This document shows positions 16,423 to 26,008 of a DNA stretch of 64,000 bases, in pieces. The translations under genes and the position numbers were made by a program. How positions within the stretch are numbered: position 1 is the stretch's first letter; each line of letters begins with the position of its first letter. The notes below the pieces were generated by a model. That model saw only the letters and a list, made by a program, of their open reading frames with translations. It was not told the origin of the DNA and did not search any database. The DNA is from Streptomyces sp. H27-H1 (lineage in GTDB: Bacteria; Actinomycetota; Actinomycetes; Streptomycetales; Streptomycetaceae): assembly GCF_026627445.1 (NCBI RefSeq), contig NZ_JAPNLJ010000029.1, forward strand, positions 40,946 to 104,945, given 5' to 3'.

Positions 16423-17466
16423 TCAGGCGCGGACCGCCGGGATCCGGTGGGACGGGTCCCGGACTTCGCCGACCAGGGTCTCCAGTACGTCCTCCAGGGC
16501 GACCAGGCCGAGGACCCGGCCCCCCGGATCGGCGACCTGGGCAAGGTGTGTGGCGTCCCGGCGCATGACGCTGAGCGCGTCGTCCAGCGGGAGCGTGGAG
16601 CACACCGTGGTCATCCGGCGCCAGACCCGCTGGGGCACCGCGCGTTCCCGGTCTTCCAGGTCCAGTACGTCCTTCACGTGCAGGTAGCCCATGAAGGCGC
16701 CGCTGTCGGAGCGGACGGGGAAGCGGGAGTAGCCGGTGCGGACCGTGAGCTGCTCGATCTGGCGCGGGGTGACGGCGGGGCCGACCGTGACCAGCCGGTC
16801 CGGGGCGAGGAGGACGTCGGTGACTGGGCGGCTGCCCAGTTCCAGGGCGTCCTCCAGGCGCTCCTGTTCGACCGGCTCCAGGAATCCGGCCTGCCGGGAG
16901 TCCTTGAGCAGCCGGCCCAGCTGGGCCGAGGTGTAGACGGCCTCGACCTCGTCCTTGGGCTCCACCTTGAAGAGCCTCAGGATCAGCGTGGCGCAGGCGC
17001 CGAGGGCCGTGGTGACCGGTCCGCAGACGCGGGCGAAGGCGACCAGGCCGGGGCTGAACCACAGGGCCGTCTTCTCGGGGGCCGCCATGGCGAGGTTCTT
17101 GGGGACCATCTCGCCGATGACCAGGTGCAGGAAGACCACGGCGGTCAGCGCGAGCGCGTAGCCGAGGGGGTGGATCAGGCCTTCGGGCACATGCGCCGCG
17201 TGAAAGACGGGCTCCAGGAGCCGGGCCACGGTGGGTTCGGCGACGGCGCCGAGGGTCAGCGAGCACATGGTGATGCCGAACTGTGCGGCGGCCATCATGC
17301 GCGGCAGGTTCTCCAGGCCGTGGAGCACCTGGCGGGCCCTCTTGGAGTGGGCCGCCAGAGGTTCGATCTGGCTGCGGCGGACGGAGACGAGGGCGAACTC
17401 GGCGCCGACGAAGAAGCCGTTGGCCAGGACGAGGAGCAGGGCGAAGAGCAGTTGGAGCGCGTTCAC
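16423..17466 (-). CDS. CNNM/CBS-pair membrane protein (hemolysin family), short form
   Basis: A 347-residue protein. The N-terminal CNNM (DUF21) membrane domain has four helices and the typical start LLLVLANGFFVGAEFALVSVRRSQ. Two CBS domains occupy about residues 195-335 (RPVTDVLLAPDRLVTVG and VCSTLPLDDALSVMRRDATHLAQV). It stops after LVALEDVLETLVGEVRD, so the C-terminal CorC_HlyC domain is missing. CNNM proteins are linked to Mg2+ or Co2+ homeostasis; the old name hemolysin is misleading. The start overlaps the stop of the next gene by ATGA, so the two are co-translated and may form a heterodimer with the long form. Confidence 0.9.
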   Translation of the reverse strand: MNALQLLFALLLVLANGFFVGAEFALVSVRRSQIEPLAAHSKRARQVLHGLENLPRMMAAAQFGITMCSLTLGAVAEPTVARLLEPVFHAAHVPEGLIHPLGYALALTAVVFLHLVIGEMVPKNLAMAAPEKTALWFSPGLVAFARVCGPVTTALGACATLILRLFKVEPKDEVEAVYTSAQLGRLLKDSRQAGFLEPVEQERLEDALELGSRPVTDVLLAPDRLVTVGPAVTPRQIEQLTVRTGYSRFPVRSDSGAFMGYLHVKDVLDLEDRERAVPQRVWRRMTTVCSTLPLDDALSVMRRDATHLAQVADPGGRVLGLVALEDVLETLVGEVRDPSHRIPAVRA

Positions 17467-18932
17467 CGGCCACCCACCGGTTCCAGCTCGGCGGGGGCGG
17501 CGGGCAGGGAGCCCACCCCGCCGAGGCCCACCACGTCGAAGCCCGACCCGTCCGAGCCCAGCCCGTACGAGCCCTGCGCTCCGAAGCCGTATCCGGCCAG
17601 GCCCTGCGTACCGGGGCCCACGGGGGCCGTGCGTACGAGGCGGACCCGTTCGGCGCGGTAACGGCGGACCTGGCGCACGGAGAGCTTCCAGCCGGGCAGT
17701 TCGGCGCGGTCCCCGGGGGCGGGGATGCGGCCGAGGAGGTCGGCGACGAGCCCGGCGACGGTCTCGTACGGGCCTTCGGGTACCTCCAGGCCTATGCGCC
17801 GCAGGGTCTGCACGCGGCAGCTCCCGTCAGCCTCCCAGGAGGGACGGCCGTCCTCGGCGGCTACGGCGGCCAGTTCGGGGCTGCCGTCCTCCGCGAGGTC
17901 GTGCTCGTCGCGGACTTCGCCGACGAGCTCCTCCACGATGTCCTCCAGGGTGACGACGCCGGCGGTGCCGCCGTACTCGTCGACGACCACGGCCATGGGC
18001 TGTTCGCTGCGCAGTCGTTCCAGCAGCGGCTGCACCGGCAGGGAGCCGGGGACCAGCAGCGGAGCCACGCAGATCCCGCTGACGCTGGTGCGGGCACGCT
18101 CGGACTCGGGCACGGCGAGGGCGTCCTTGAGGTGGACGACCCCGGTGATCTCGTCGATGCGCTCGCGGTAGACGGGGAAGCGGGACAGGCCCGTGGCGCG
18201 GGTCAGGTTGAGCACGTCGGCGGCGGTGGCCGTGTGCTGCAGCGCGCTGACCTTGACCCGGGGGGTCATGATCAGCTGGGCCGTGAGCTCGCCCAGCGAG
18301 AGGGTCCGTACGAAGAGGTCGGCGGTGTCCTGTTCCAGGGCGCCGGCCTGAGCCGAATGCCGGACCAGGGAGACCAGTTCGCCGGGGGTGCGGGCGGAGG
18401 CCATCTCGTCGGTGGGCTCCACGCCGAGCGCCCGCACGAGCCGGTTGGCGACGGCGTTGAGGGCCGCGATGACCGGCCGGAAGGCACTGGAGAAGGCGTG
18501 CTGCGGGCCGGCGACGAAACGGGCCACCTGGAGCGGCCGGGAGACCGCCCAGTTCTTCGGGACGAGCTCGCCGACGACCATCTGGACGGCGGAGGCGAGC
18601 AGCATGCCGATGACCACGGCCACGCCGGGTACGGCGCCCTTGGGGAGGCCGGTCGCTGCGAGCGGCCCGGCCAGCAGGGCGGCGAGGGCGGGCTCGGCGA
18701 GCATGCCGACCACGAGGGAGGTGATGGTGATGCCGAGCTGGGTGCCGGAGAGCTGGAAGGACAGCTCCCGCAGGGCTGCGACGACCGTGCGGGCACGGCG
18801 GTCGCCTTCGGCTGCGGCGCGCTCGGCCTCGGGTCTCTCCACCGTGACGAGGCCGAATTCGGCTGCCACGAAGAAACCGTTGGCGAGGATCAGGGCGAAT
18901 GCCGCCACGAGTAGGAGTAGCGGGATGGTCAT
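17463..18932 (-). CDS. CNNM/CBS/CorC membrane protein (hemolysin family), long form
   Basis: A 489-residue protein. The CNNM membrane domain (LILANGFFVAAEFGLVTVER, four helices in about 200 residues) is followed by a CBS pair (MTPRVKVSALQHTATAADVL and PLLERLRSEQPMAVVVDEYG). The CorC_HlyC domain (SCRVQTLRRIGLEVPEG to PGWKLSVRQV) then ends in a Gly/Leu/Pro-rich tail unlike the family norm. The sequence fits Mg2+/Co2+ export or regulation in the membrane. It is the promoter-proximal gene of a two-gene operon with the short paralogue, probably from a duplication. Confidence 0.9.
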   Translation of the reverse strand: MTIPLLLLVAAFALILANGFFVAAEFGLVTVERPEAERAAAEGDRRARTVVAALRELSFQLSGTQLGITITSLVVGMLAEPALAALLAGPLAATGLPKGAVPGVAVVIGMLLASAVQMVVGELVPKNWAVSRPLQVARFVAGPQHAFSSAFRPVIAALNAVANRLVRALGVEPTDEMASARTPGELVSLVRHSAQAGALEQDTADLFVRTLSLGELTAQLIMTPRVKVSALQHTATAADVLNLTRATGLSRFPVYRERIDEITGVVHLKDALAVPESERARTSVSGICVAPLLVPGSLPVQPLLERLRSEQPMAVVVDEYGGTAGVVTLEDIVEELVGEVRDEHDLAEDGSPELAAVAAEDGRPSWEADGSCRVQTLRRIGLEVPEGPYETVAGLVADLLGRIPAPGDRAELPGWKLSVRQVRRYRAERVRLVRTAPVGPGTQGLAGYGFGAQGSYGLGSDGSGFDVVGLGGVGSLPAAPAELEPVGGR

Positions 18933-19132
18933 GCCGCCGCCTCCGTGGGGAGGGCGGCGCGTGTACTACCGGACGATCCGTCCATTGCTGGAGGGAGTCA
19001 CTCCTCGAGTTGCAGGTGCCCGCGGGCCTCGGGGTCCCGGGGCCGGTGGGAGGGCGCATCGTCGCGCCCCCACACCAGGGTAGTCACTGAGATCGCCGCC
19101 GCAATGGGACGCAGCGACTAGGTCGGACGCGG

Positions 19133-19597
19133 TCAGTCGTTCTTTGAACCGGTCCCGTGGGCCTCGGCCAGCGCACGCAGGGCGCGGGCGTCACCGATCG
19201 CCTGGGCCTTGGCGACTCCGGGCTGGATGCCGAGGGCGGGCAGGCTGGTGCCGTCGTTCAGGTCGAGGAAGACCCAGGCGTCGCCGGGGCGGAGGTTGAC
19301 GCGCACGATCTGCGCCCACTCCAGGCGGCGGGTGGTGGTGAGGTTGACGACCGTGACCCCCGTCTCGTCCGCGACCACCTTGGGGCGGCTGAGCAGGACG
19401 AGGACGGAGCTCAGCAGGACGGCGACGAAGACGAAGCTGATCCGCTCGCCGGGCTGCAGGCGCTCCAGCATCAGGGCGATCGTCGTGATGGTGAGGAACA
19501 TGGCGAGGCCCACGCCCAGCAGGACGACCCGGGTGCGGGTCGGCCGGAAGGTGACCGGCAGGGTGGGCGGGGCGGGCTGGGCGGCGGCGTCGGCCAT
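19133..19597 (-). CDS. PH-domain membrane-associated protein
   Basis: A 154-residue protein with two N-terminal membrane helices (TRVVLLGVGLAMFLTITTIALML and ISFVFVAVLLSSVLVLL). A small beta-rich domain follows, with VADETGVTVVNLTTTRRLEWAQIVRVNLRPGDAWVF, the pattern of bacterial PH (bPH6-like) proteins. It lies 92 bp downstream of hisG on the same strand and may be the last gene of the riboflavin-histidine transcript. Its role is unknown. A neighbouring PH protein after hisG is common in Streptomyces. Confidence 0.8.
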   Translation of the reverse strand: MADAAAQPAPPTLPVTFRPTRTRVVLLGVGLAMFLTITTIALMLERLQPGERISFVFVAVLLSSVLVLLSRPKVVADETGVTVVNLTTTRRLEWAQIVRVNLRPGDAWVFLDLNDGTSLPALGIQPGVAKAQAIGDARALRALAEAHGTGSKND

Positions 19598-19689
19598 GTT
19601 CCTCAGGTGCCTTCGGGTGGTGCCGGATGTCGGCGCGGGTGGATCTGGGTGCCGGCGGGCCGGATCGGACCGGTGCGCCGGCGTGCCCG

Positions 19690-20538
19690 TCAGAGGCGGC
19701 AGGCGTGGATCGAGGTGGTGAGGATGGCCCGCGCGCCGAGCTCGTACAGGTCGTCCATGATCCGCTGGGCTTCCTTGGCGGGGACCATGGCGCGGACGGC
19801 GACCCAGCCCTCGTTGTGCAGCGGGGAGATGGTCGGCGACTCCAGGCCCGGGGTGAGGGCGACCGCGCGCTCCAGGTGCTCGGCGCGGCAGTCGTAGTCC
19901 ATCATCACGTAGCTGCGGGCGACCAGGACGCCCTGGAGGCGGCGCAGGAACTGCTGGGCCCGGGGGTCTTCGGGGTCGGTGCCGTTGCCGCGGATGACGA
20001 CTGCCTCGGAGGTCATGATCGGCTCGCCGATGACCTCCAGTCCGGCGTTGCGCAGGCTGGTGCCGGTCTCGACGACGTCGGCGATGATCTGGGCGACGCC
20101 GAGCTGGATGGCGGTCTCGACCGCGCCGTCGAGGTGGACGACGGAGGCCTCGATGCCCTTCTCGGCCAGGTGGTTCGCGACGATCCCCTCGTACGAGGTC
20201 GCGATGGTCATCCCGTGGAAGTCCTCGGGGCCCTTCGCGGTGCCGGGGATGGTGGCGTAGCGGAAGGTGGAGCGGCCGAAGTTCAGCGGCAGGATCTCCT
20301 CGGCGCTGGCGCCGGAGTCGATCAGCAGGTCGCGGCCGGTGATGCCGATGTCGAGCTTGCCGGAGGACACGTAGATGGCGATGTCCTTGGGGCGGAGGTA
20401 GAAGAACTCCACCTCGTTCTCGGGGTCGACGACCACGAGCTCCTTGGACTCCTTGCGCATCCGGTAGCCGGCCTCATGGAGCATCGCCGACGCCGGTCCG
20501 GAGAGTGAACCCTTGTTGGGGACGGCGATGCGCAGCAT
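19690..20538 (-). CDS. hisG: ATP phosphoribosyltransferase, long form
   Basis: A 282-residue enzyme of the first step of histidine synthesis: ATP plus PRPP gives phosphoribosyl-ATP. The N-terminal RIAVPNKGSLSGPASAML, the phosphate-binding GRDLLIDSGASAEEI and the product segment ADVVETGTSLRNAGLEVI are all present. The C-terminal 80 residues form the ACT-like regulatory domain that binds histidine (SPTISPLHNEGWVAVRAMV), so this is the hexameric, histidine-inhibited type that needs no HisZ. It follows hisE by 104 bp on the same strand and lies at the end of the rib operon. Confidence 0.97.
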   Translation of the reverse strand: MLRIAVPNKGSLSGPASAMLHEAGYRMRKESKELVVVDPENEVEFFYLRPKDIAIYVSSGKLDIGITGRDLLIDSGASAEEILPLNFGRSTFRYATIPGTAKGPEDFHGMTIATSYEGIVANHLAEKGIEASVVHLDGAVETAIQLGVAQIIADVVETGTSLRNAGLEVIGEPIMTSEAVVIRGNGTDPEDPRAQQFLRRLQGVLVARSYVMMDYDCRAEHLERAVALTPGLESPTISPLHNEGWVAVRAMVPAKEAQRIMDDLYELGARAILTTSIHACRL

Positions 20539-20642
20539 GGGGCTTCCTTTGGTGCGTAGGTGCGAAAGGGGGTGCTGGTACGGGTACGGGCGCGCGGAGG
20601 CCCCGGCACGGTGCGCCGGGGCTCGCGCGAAATCGCTCCGGC

Positions 20643-20924
20643 CTAGAGGTGCGCGTAGACGTCGTCGAGGGAGATCCCGCGCGCCACCATCATCACCTGG
20701 ACGTGGTAGAGCAGCTGGGAGATCTCCTCGGCGGCGGCTTCCTTGCTCTCGTACTCGGCGGCCATCCAGACTTCGGCGGCCTCCTCGACGACCTTCTTGC
20801 CGATGGCATGGACACCCTTGCCGACCAGCTCGGCGGTGCGGGAGGTGCTGGGGTCGCCGTTGGCGGCTTTGAGCTGGAGCTCGGTGAAGAGCTCTTCGAA
20901 GCTCTTGGGGGGTTTGTTCGCCAT
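20643..20924 (-). CDS. hisE: Phosphoribosyl-ATP pyrophosphatase
   Basis: A 93-residue all-alpha MazG-like enzyme that hydrolyses phosphoribosyl-ATP to phosphoribosyl-AMP, the second step of histidine synthesis. The metal-binding motif KKVVEEAAEVWMAA (about residues 43-56) and the second acidic segment AAAEEISQLLYHVQVMMVARG are complete. ATG 20924 gives the usual length of monofunctional HisE. It lies 32 bp after ribH and before hisG, so histidine genes follow riboflavin genes in one transcription unit. Confidence 0.96.
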   Translation of the reverse strand: MANKPPKSFEELFTELQLKAANGDPSTSRTAELVGKGVHAIGKKVVEEAAEVWMAAEYESKEAAAEEISQLLYHVQVMMVARGISLDDVYAHL

Positions 20925-20956
20925 GATGGTCCTCAGAATAAGGGGTCCGCGGCCGC

Positions 20957-21445
20957 CTACTGGCGCCAGGGTTCGCTGACGGTCCGCAGGGTCATGGCGG
21001 TGGAGACGGCGGCGGTGACCGCTTCGTGCCCCTTGTCCTCGTTCGACCCCTCGAGCCCGGCGCGGTCCAGCGCCTGCTCGTCGTTGTCGCAGGTCAGTAC
21101 GCCGAAGCCGATGGGGACTCCGGTGTCGATCGATACCTGCACCAGGCCCTGGGTGACGCCCGCGCAGACGTAGTCGAAGTGCGGGGTGCCGCCGCGGATG
21201 ACGACGCCGAGGGCGACGATGGCATCGTAACCGCGACCGGCCAGTACCTTCGCCACGACCGGGAGCTCGAAGCTGCCCGGGACGCGCAGCACGGTCGGCT
21301 CGTCGATTCCCAGCTCGTGCAGGGCCCGCAGGGCGCCGTCCACCAGGCCGTCCATGACCTTCTCGTGCCACTGGGCCGCGATCACGGCGACGCGCAGGTC
21401 TCCGCAGTTCTTCACGCTCAGTTCGGGTGCGCCCTTGCCGCTCAC
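20957..21445 (-). CDS. ribH: 6,7-dimethyl-8-ribityllumazine synthase
   Basis: A 162-residue enzyme that condenses 3,4-dihydroxy-2-butanone 4-phosphate with the ribitylaminopyrimidine to make the lumazine precursor of riboflavin. Clear landmarks are VIAAQWHEKVMDGLVDGAL, the substrate loop RVPGSFELPVVAK, ALGVVIRGGTPHFDYVC with the catalytic His, and GVLTCDNDEQALDRAG. The protein normally assembles into 60-mer or 10-mer shells. It sits 76 bp after ribBA in the riboswitch-controlled operon. Confidence 0.97.
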   Translation of the reverse strand: MSGKGAPELSVKNCGDLRVAVIAAQWHEKVMDGLVDGALRALHELGIDEPTVLRVPGSFELPVVAKVLAGRGYDAIVALGVVIRGGTPHFDYVCAGVTQGLVQVSIDTGVPIGFGVLTCDNDEQALDRAGLEGSNEDKGHEAVTAAVSTAMTLRTVSEPWRQ

Positions 21446-21521
21446 AGCTCTGCTCCTCGTTGCGATTCGTATGGTGTTGCTCGGGAGTGGTGTTGCTCGG
21501 AGTGTCTTGCTCGGAGTGGTG

Positions 21522-22822
<1,301 letters not shown>

Positions 22823-22826
<4 letters not shown>

Positions 22827-23476
22827 GCCGTTGCTCCTTCCAGAGCCGGGGCGGGTGTGGTGCGCGAACGGAGCCACCAGTCGCGCATGCCCCACAGGAC
22901 GAGCGCGCCGTAGATGACGTAGACGAAACCGGAGAACGCGTAGCCGTTGGCGAAGTTCAGGGGGACGCCGACCAGGTCGACCAGGAGCCAGGCGAACCAG
23001 AACTCGACCATGCCGCGCGACTGGGCGTACATGGCGACGATCGTGCCGACGAAGATGTAGGCGTCGGGCCACGGGTCCCAGGACAGTGCCGGGAAGGCGG
23101 TGAAGAGGAGCGCGACGGCGACCGTGCCGACGGCGGCGGCGGCCACCAGGGCGCCGCGCTCGCGCCAGGTGGCGAAGCGGACGGCGAGCCCGCCGTCCTG
23201 GGCCTGCTGCCGGCCCCGGTGCCACTGGGACCAGCCCCAGGCGGCGACGAGCATGACGACGACCTGCTTGCCGGCGCTGCCGGACAGGTGGCCTGCGGAG
23301 AAGGCCACGAAGAGGATCACGCCGGAGAGGAACTGGGCGGGCCAGGTCCATATGGAACGCCGCCAGCCGAGGGCGAGGGCGACGAGACCGATCGTGTTGC
23401 CGATCATGTCGGACCACTTGATGTGCTGGTCGAAGGCGGTGAACGCCTCCGAGTTCAGCCAGTTCAGGGCGCTCAT
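22823..23476 (-). CDS. ribM: PnuC-like riboflavin transporter RibM
   Basis: A 217-residue membrane protein of the PnuC family with about six to seven helices. Landmarks are IGLVALALGWRRSIWTWPAQ, KQVVVMLVAAWGWSQWHRG and FWFAWLLVDLVGVPLNFANG. PnuC-type proteins carry nicotinamide riboside, but the branch encoded inside Streptomyces and Corynebacterium riboflavin operons (RibM/PnuX) was shown to move riboflavin. The location between ribE and ribBA, with 4-bp overlaps on both sides and FMN riboswitch control, strongly favours riboflavin uptake. Confidence 0.88.
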
Positions 23477-24078
23477 CGTGTCGCCTCCCGGTCCGCGCCG
23501 AGCAGCCGCTCCACGTACTTGGCCAGTACGTCGACCTCGAGGTTGACCGGGTCGCCGGGCTGCTTGAGGCCCAGGGTGGTCAGGTCGAGGGTGGTGGGGA
23601 TGAGGCTGAGGGTGAACCAGTCGGCGGCGGCCTCGACCACGGTGAGGCTGACGCCGTCGACCGTGATGGAGCCCTTCTCCACGACGTAGCGGGAGAGGTT
23701 CGCCGGGAGGGCGACCTTGACGAGCTCCCAGTGCTCGGAGGGGGTGCGCGAGAGGATCTCGCCGGTTCCGTCCACGTGCCCCTGGACCAGGTGGCCGCCG
23801 AGCCGTCCGCCGAGCGCCATCGGGCGCTCCAGGTTGACCCGGGAACCCTGGGTGAGGGCGCCGAGGCTGGAGCGGTTCAGCGTCTCCTGCATGACGTCGG
23901 CGGTGAACTCGCCGTCACCGGTCTCGACGACCGTCAGGCAGACGCCGTTCACGGCGATGGAGTCGCCGTGCTTGGCGTCCTCGGTGACGACCGGGCCGCG
24001 CAGGCGGAAGCGGGAGGCTTCGGCGAGCTGCTCGACGGCGACGACCTCGCCCAGTTCTTCGACGATTCCGGTGAACAC
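23473..24078 (-). CDS. ribE: Riboflavin synthase, alpha subunit
   Basis: A 201-residue enzyme that dismutates two lumazine molecules to riboflavin. It shows the internal duplication of the family. The first lumazine-binding barrel begins FTGIVEELGEVVAVEQL and has GDSIAVNGVCLTVV; the second begins HLVQGHVDGTGEILSR and has GSITVDGVSLTVVEA. GTG 24078 directly abuts the ribD stop, and the gene ends in a 4-bp overlap with ribM. The gene is called ribE in Streptomyces and ribC in some other bacteria. Confidence 0.97.
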   Translation of the reverse strand: MFTGIVEELGEVVAVEQLAEASRFRLRGPVVTEDAKHGDSIAVNGVCLTVVETGDGEFTADVMQETLNRSSLGALTQGSRVNLERPMALGGRLGGHLVQGHVDGTGEILSRTPSEHWELVKVALPANLSRYVVEKGSITVDGVSLTVVEAAADWFTLSLIPTTLDLTTLGLKQPGDPVNLEVDVLAKYVERLLGADREATR

Positions 24079-25218
24079 TCAGTGCTCCTTGAGGGCTGTG
24101 GGGGCGGAAGGGGACGCTTCGGGGACGGCGGTGACGCGGATGTCCGTGCCGATGCGGACGGTTTCGGTGATGCGCAGGCGCAGCGCGTCGGCGATGGTGC
24201 CGATGCCGGCGTCGGCGAGAGCGGTGGGGCCCGCGCCGAGGAGGACGGGGGCGAGGTAGCCGACGACCTTGTCGACCGCCCCGGCGGCGACGAAGGCGCC
24301 GGCCAGGGTGGGGCCGCCTTCGAGGAGGACGGAGCGGATGCCGCGGCCGTACAGCTCGCGCAGCAGGGCGTCCACGGAGATCCCGTACTTGTCGTACGGG
24401 AGCCGGGCCAGCTCCACTCCGGCGAGGTGGCGGATGTCCGCGTCCTCGGCGACGGCGATCAGGGTGGGGGCGGCCTCGTCCAGGACCCGGGCGGTGGGCC
24501 GGATGGTGGCGTGGGTGTCCAGGACCACGCGCAGGGGCTGGTCGGCGGCCGTGAACCCGTCGATCCCCCGCACCGCGAGGTGCGGGTCGTCGGCGCGCAG
24601 GGTGCCGGAGCCCACGACGACGGCGTCGGACTCGGCGCGCAGCCGGTGGACGTCGGCGCGGGACTCGGGGGAGCTGATCCAGCGGCTGGTGCCGTCGGCG
24701 GCGGCGATGCGGCCGTCGAGGGTCGCGGCGTACTTCCAGAGGATGTACGGGCGGCCCAGGCGTACGGAGGTCAGCCATGCGGCGTTGCCCTCCGCGGCCT
24801 CCTGCGCGAGCAGTCCGGCCCCGGTGTCGATCCCGGCGGCGCGCAGGGTGGCGCCGCCACCGCTGGCCTGCGGGTTCGGGTCGCAGACCGCGTAGACCAC
24901 GCGGGTGATCCCGGCGGCGATGAGGGCCTGCGCGCAGGGTCCCGTACGGCCGGTGTGGTTGCAGGGTTCGAGGGTGACGTAGGCGGTGCCGCCGCGGGCC
25001 GCCCCGCCTGCCGCGCCCAGGGCGTGGACCTCGGCGTGCGGGCCGCCGGCCCGCTCGTGCCAGCCTTCGCCCACGATGGTGCCCGAGGCGTCTGTGATGA
25101 CGCAGCCGACGACCGGGTTGGGGCTGGTCGAGCCGAGTCCGCGGGCGGCGAGCTCAATGGCTCGGCGCATGGCAAGGCTGCCCGCGTCGGGTGCTGTGTG
25201 CGCGGCGTGTGTCGCCAC
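24079..25218 (-). CDS. ribD: Bifunctional pyrimidine deaminase/reductase
   Basis: A 379-residue enzyme for the deamination and side-chain reduction steps of riboflavin synthesis. The N-terminal deaminase (about 15-160) has the zinc site PHAEVHAL with VTLEPCNHTGRTGPC. The C-terminal reductase has KYAATLDGRIAA, DAVVVGSGTLRADDP and SVLLEGGPTLAGAF. I chose GTG 25218 because AGGAGG lies 7 nt before it; an in-frame ATG at 25236 lacks such a site. It is the first gene after the FMN riboswitch, with a leader of about 175 nt between aptamer and start codon. Confidence 0.96.
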   Translation of the reverse strand: MATHAAHTAPDAGSLAMRRAIELAARGLGSTSPNPVVGCVITDASGTIVGEGWHERAGGPHAEVHALGAAGGAARGGTAYVTLEPCNHTGRTGPCAQALIAAGITRVVYAVCDPNPQASGGGATLRAAGIDTGAGLLAQEAAEGNAAWLTSVRLGRPYILWKYAATLDGRIAAADGTSRWISSPESRADVHRLRAESDAVVVGSGTLRADDPHLAVRGIDGFTAADQPLRVVLDTHATIRPTARVLDEAAPTLIAVAEDADIRHLAGVELARLPYDKYGISVDALLRELYGRGIRSVLLEGGPTLAGAFVAAGAVDKVVGYLAPVLLGAGPTALADAGIGTIADALRLRITETVRIGTDIRVTAVPEASPSAPTALKEH

Positions 25219-25394
25219 CGGGTCCTCCTGCCTCATCGGGCACGGACTCCGGGGCCTGTCGGGATACGACAGATGAAGCGGGTAGCACACGCAGGGACGC
25301 CGAGGCCGGAAAAACGGTCCGTTGGACGACACGTCCCGAGGGATGTGCCGATGGACCGCCGACGGCGGCGTACCGGTGACTGGCCCGCCGCGCA

Positions 25395-25508
25395 CTGCCT
25401 CCCATCCGGACTTTAACCGTCGGTCCAGGAATTTCACCTGGTCAACCGGCCGCTGGATGCGGACGGGTCGCGGACTATAACCGCCGGTTCGGAATTACAC
25501 CGACCCCG
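25395..25508 (-). promoter_or_regulatory. FMN riboswitch (RFN element)
   Basis: Read on the minus strand, the element begins GGGGTCGGTGTAATTCCG. Next comes ACCGGCGGTTATAGTCCGCGA, then a variable stem (CCGTCCGCATCCAGCGG). CCGGTTGACCAGGTGAAATT and CCTGGACCGACGGTTAAAGT follow, ending CCGGATGGGAGG. These are the conserved loops of the six-stem FMN aptamer. It precedes ribD and should lower expression of the whole rib operon when FMN is abundant. The expression platform is probably in 25219-25394; I could not define its structure by eye. Confidence 0.95.
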
Positions 25509-25539
25509 GAGTGCGCTGCTACTGGTACTGCAGCCCAGT

Positions 25540-25850
25540 GTGCCACGAGTGATCGACGGCCATGCGGGTGAGTCAATGTGGCCTGGGTCACACATTTGGT
25601 CATTCCTGAACGCGTTTGCTACGCCGTCCGGCCGATTCGTTCCACATGTGCGCCCACTTCCGGCCCGTCGGCCCTGGTCGGATCACGGCCGGGCTCGCAC
25701 CGGGCTCGCGACCCGGGCAGCGCCAGGACGCCACCGGATGGCACCCACCTCCACCGGATCCCGTAGAGGCCTTGACGGAAGCTCGACCAAGTCTTGAGGC
25801 AACCCCGCAGACGTCTTGAGCGAACCTCGACGGAACTTGCGAGATCGCGC
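25540..25850. other. Intergenic region between riboswitch and chitinase promoter
   Basis: This stretch separates the divergent rib operon and chitinase genes. It has short similar segments (GTCTTGAGGCAACC and GTCTTGAGCGAACC near 25792-25827) and a minus-strand TTGACT at 25576-25571 that could be a -35 box for the rib operon without a convincing -10. I see no gene here. Confidence 0.45.
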
Positions 25851-25854
25851 ACTT

Positions 25855-25896
25855 TGGTCCAGACCTATTGACGGGTTGGTCTAGTCCTCTTAACGT
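25855..25896 (+). promoter_or_regulatory. Chitinase promoter with two 12-bp direct repeats (DasR-type sites)
   Basis: TGGTCCAGACCT (25855-25866) and TGGTCTAGTCCT (25877-25888) are imperfect direct repeats, each near the DasR-responsive consensus around TGGTCTAGACCA. They flank and overlap a promoter with TTGACG (25868-25873), a 17-bp spacer and TAACGT (25891-25896). This is the classic layout of chitin-inducible, glucose-repressed chitinase promoters in Streptomyces, where GlcNAc-derived signals release the repressor. Confidence 0.88.
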
Positions 25897-26008
25897 TCCC
25901 TTCATCTTCCCCGGGAGTCAGCCCGTCAGATGTGCGCACGTCACGGGCCAACACGCACCACGTTCCAGCCTGTTGTGTCCTGCCATCCTCCCCTCCCCAG
26001 GAGGCACA

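Noticed and set aside
21226..21240. TTA triplets in ribH and several other minus-strand genes as bldA codons
   Set aside because: They are out of frame. Only the AAA ATPase (13119) and the transposase-derived gene (58541) have in-frame TTA codons that I could confirm.
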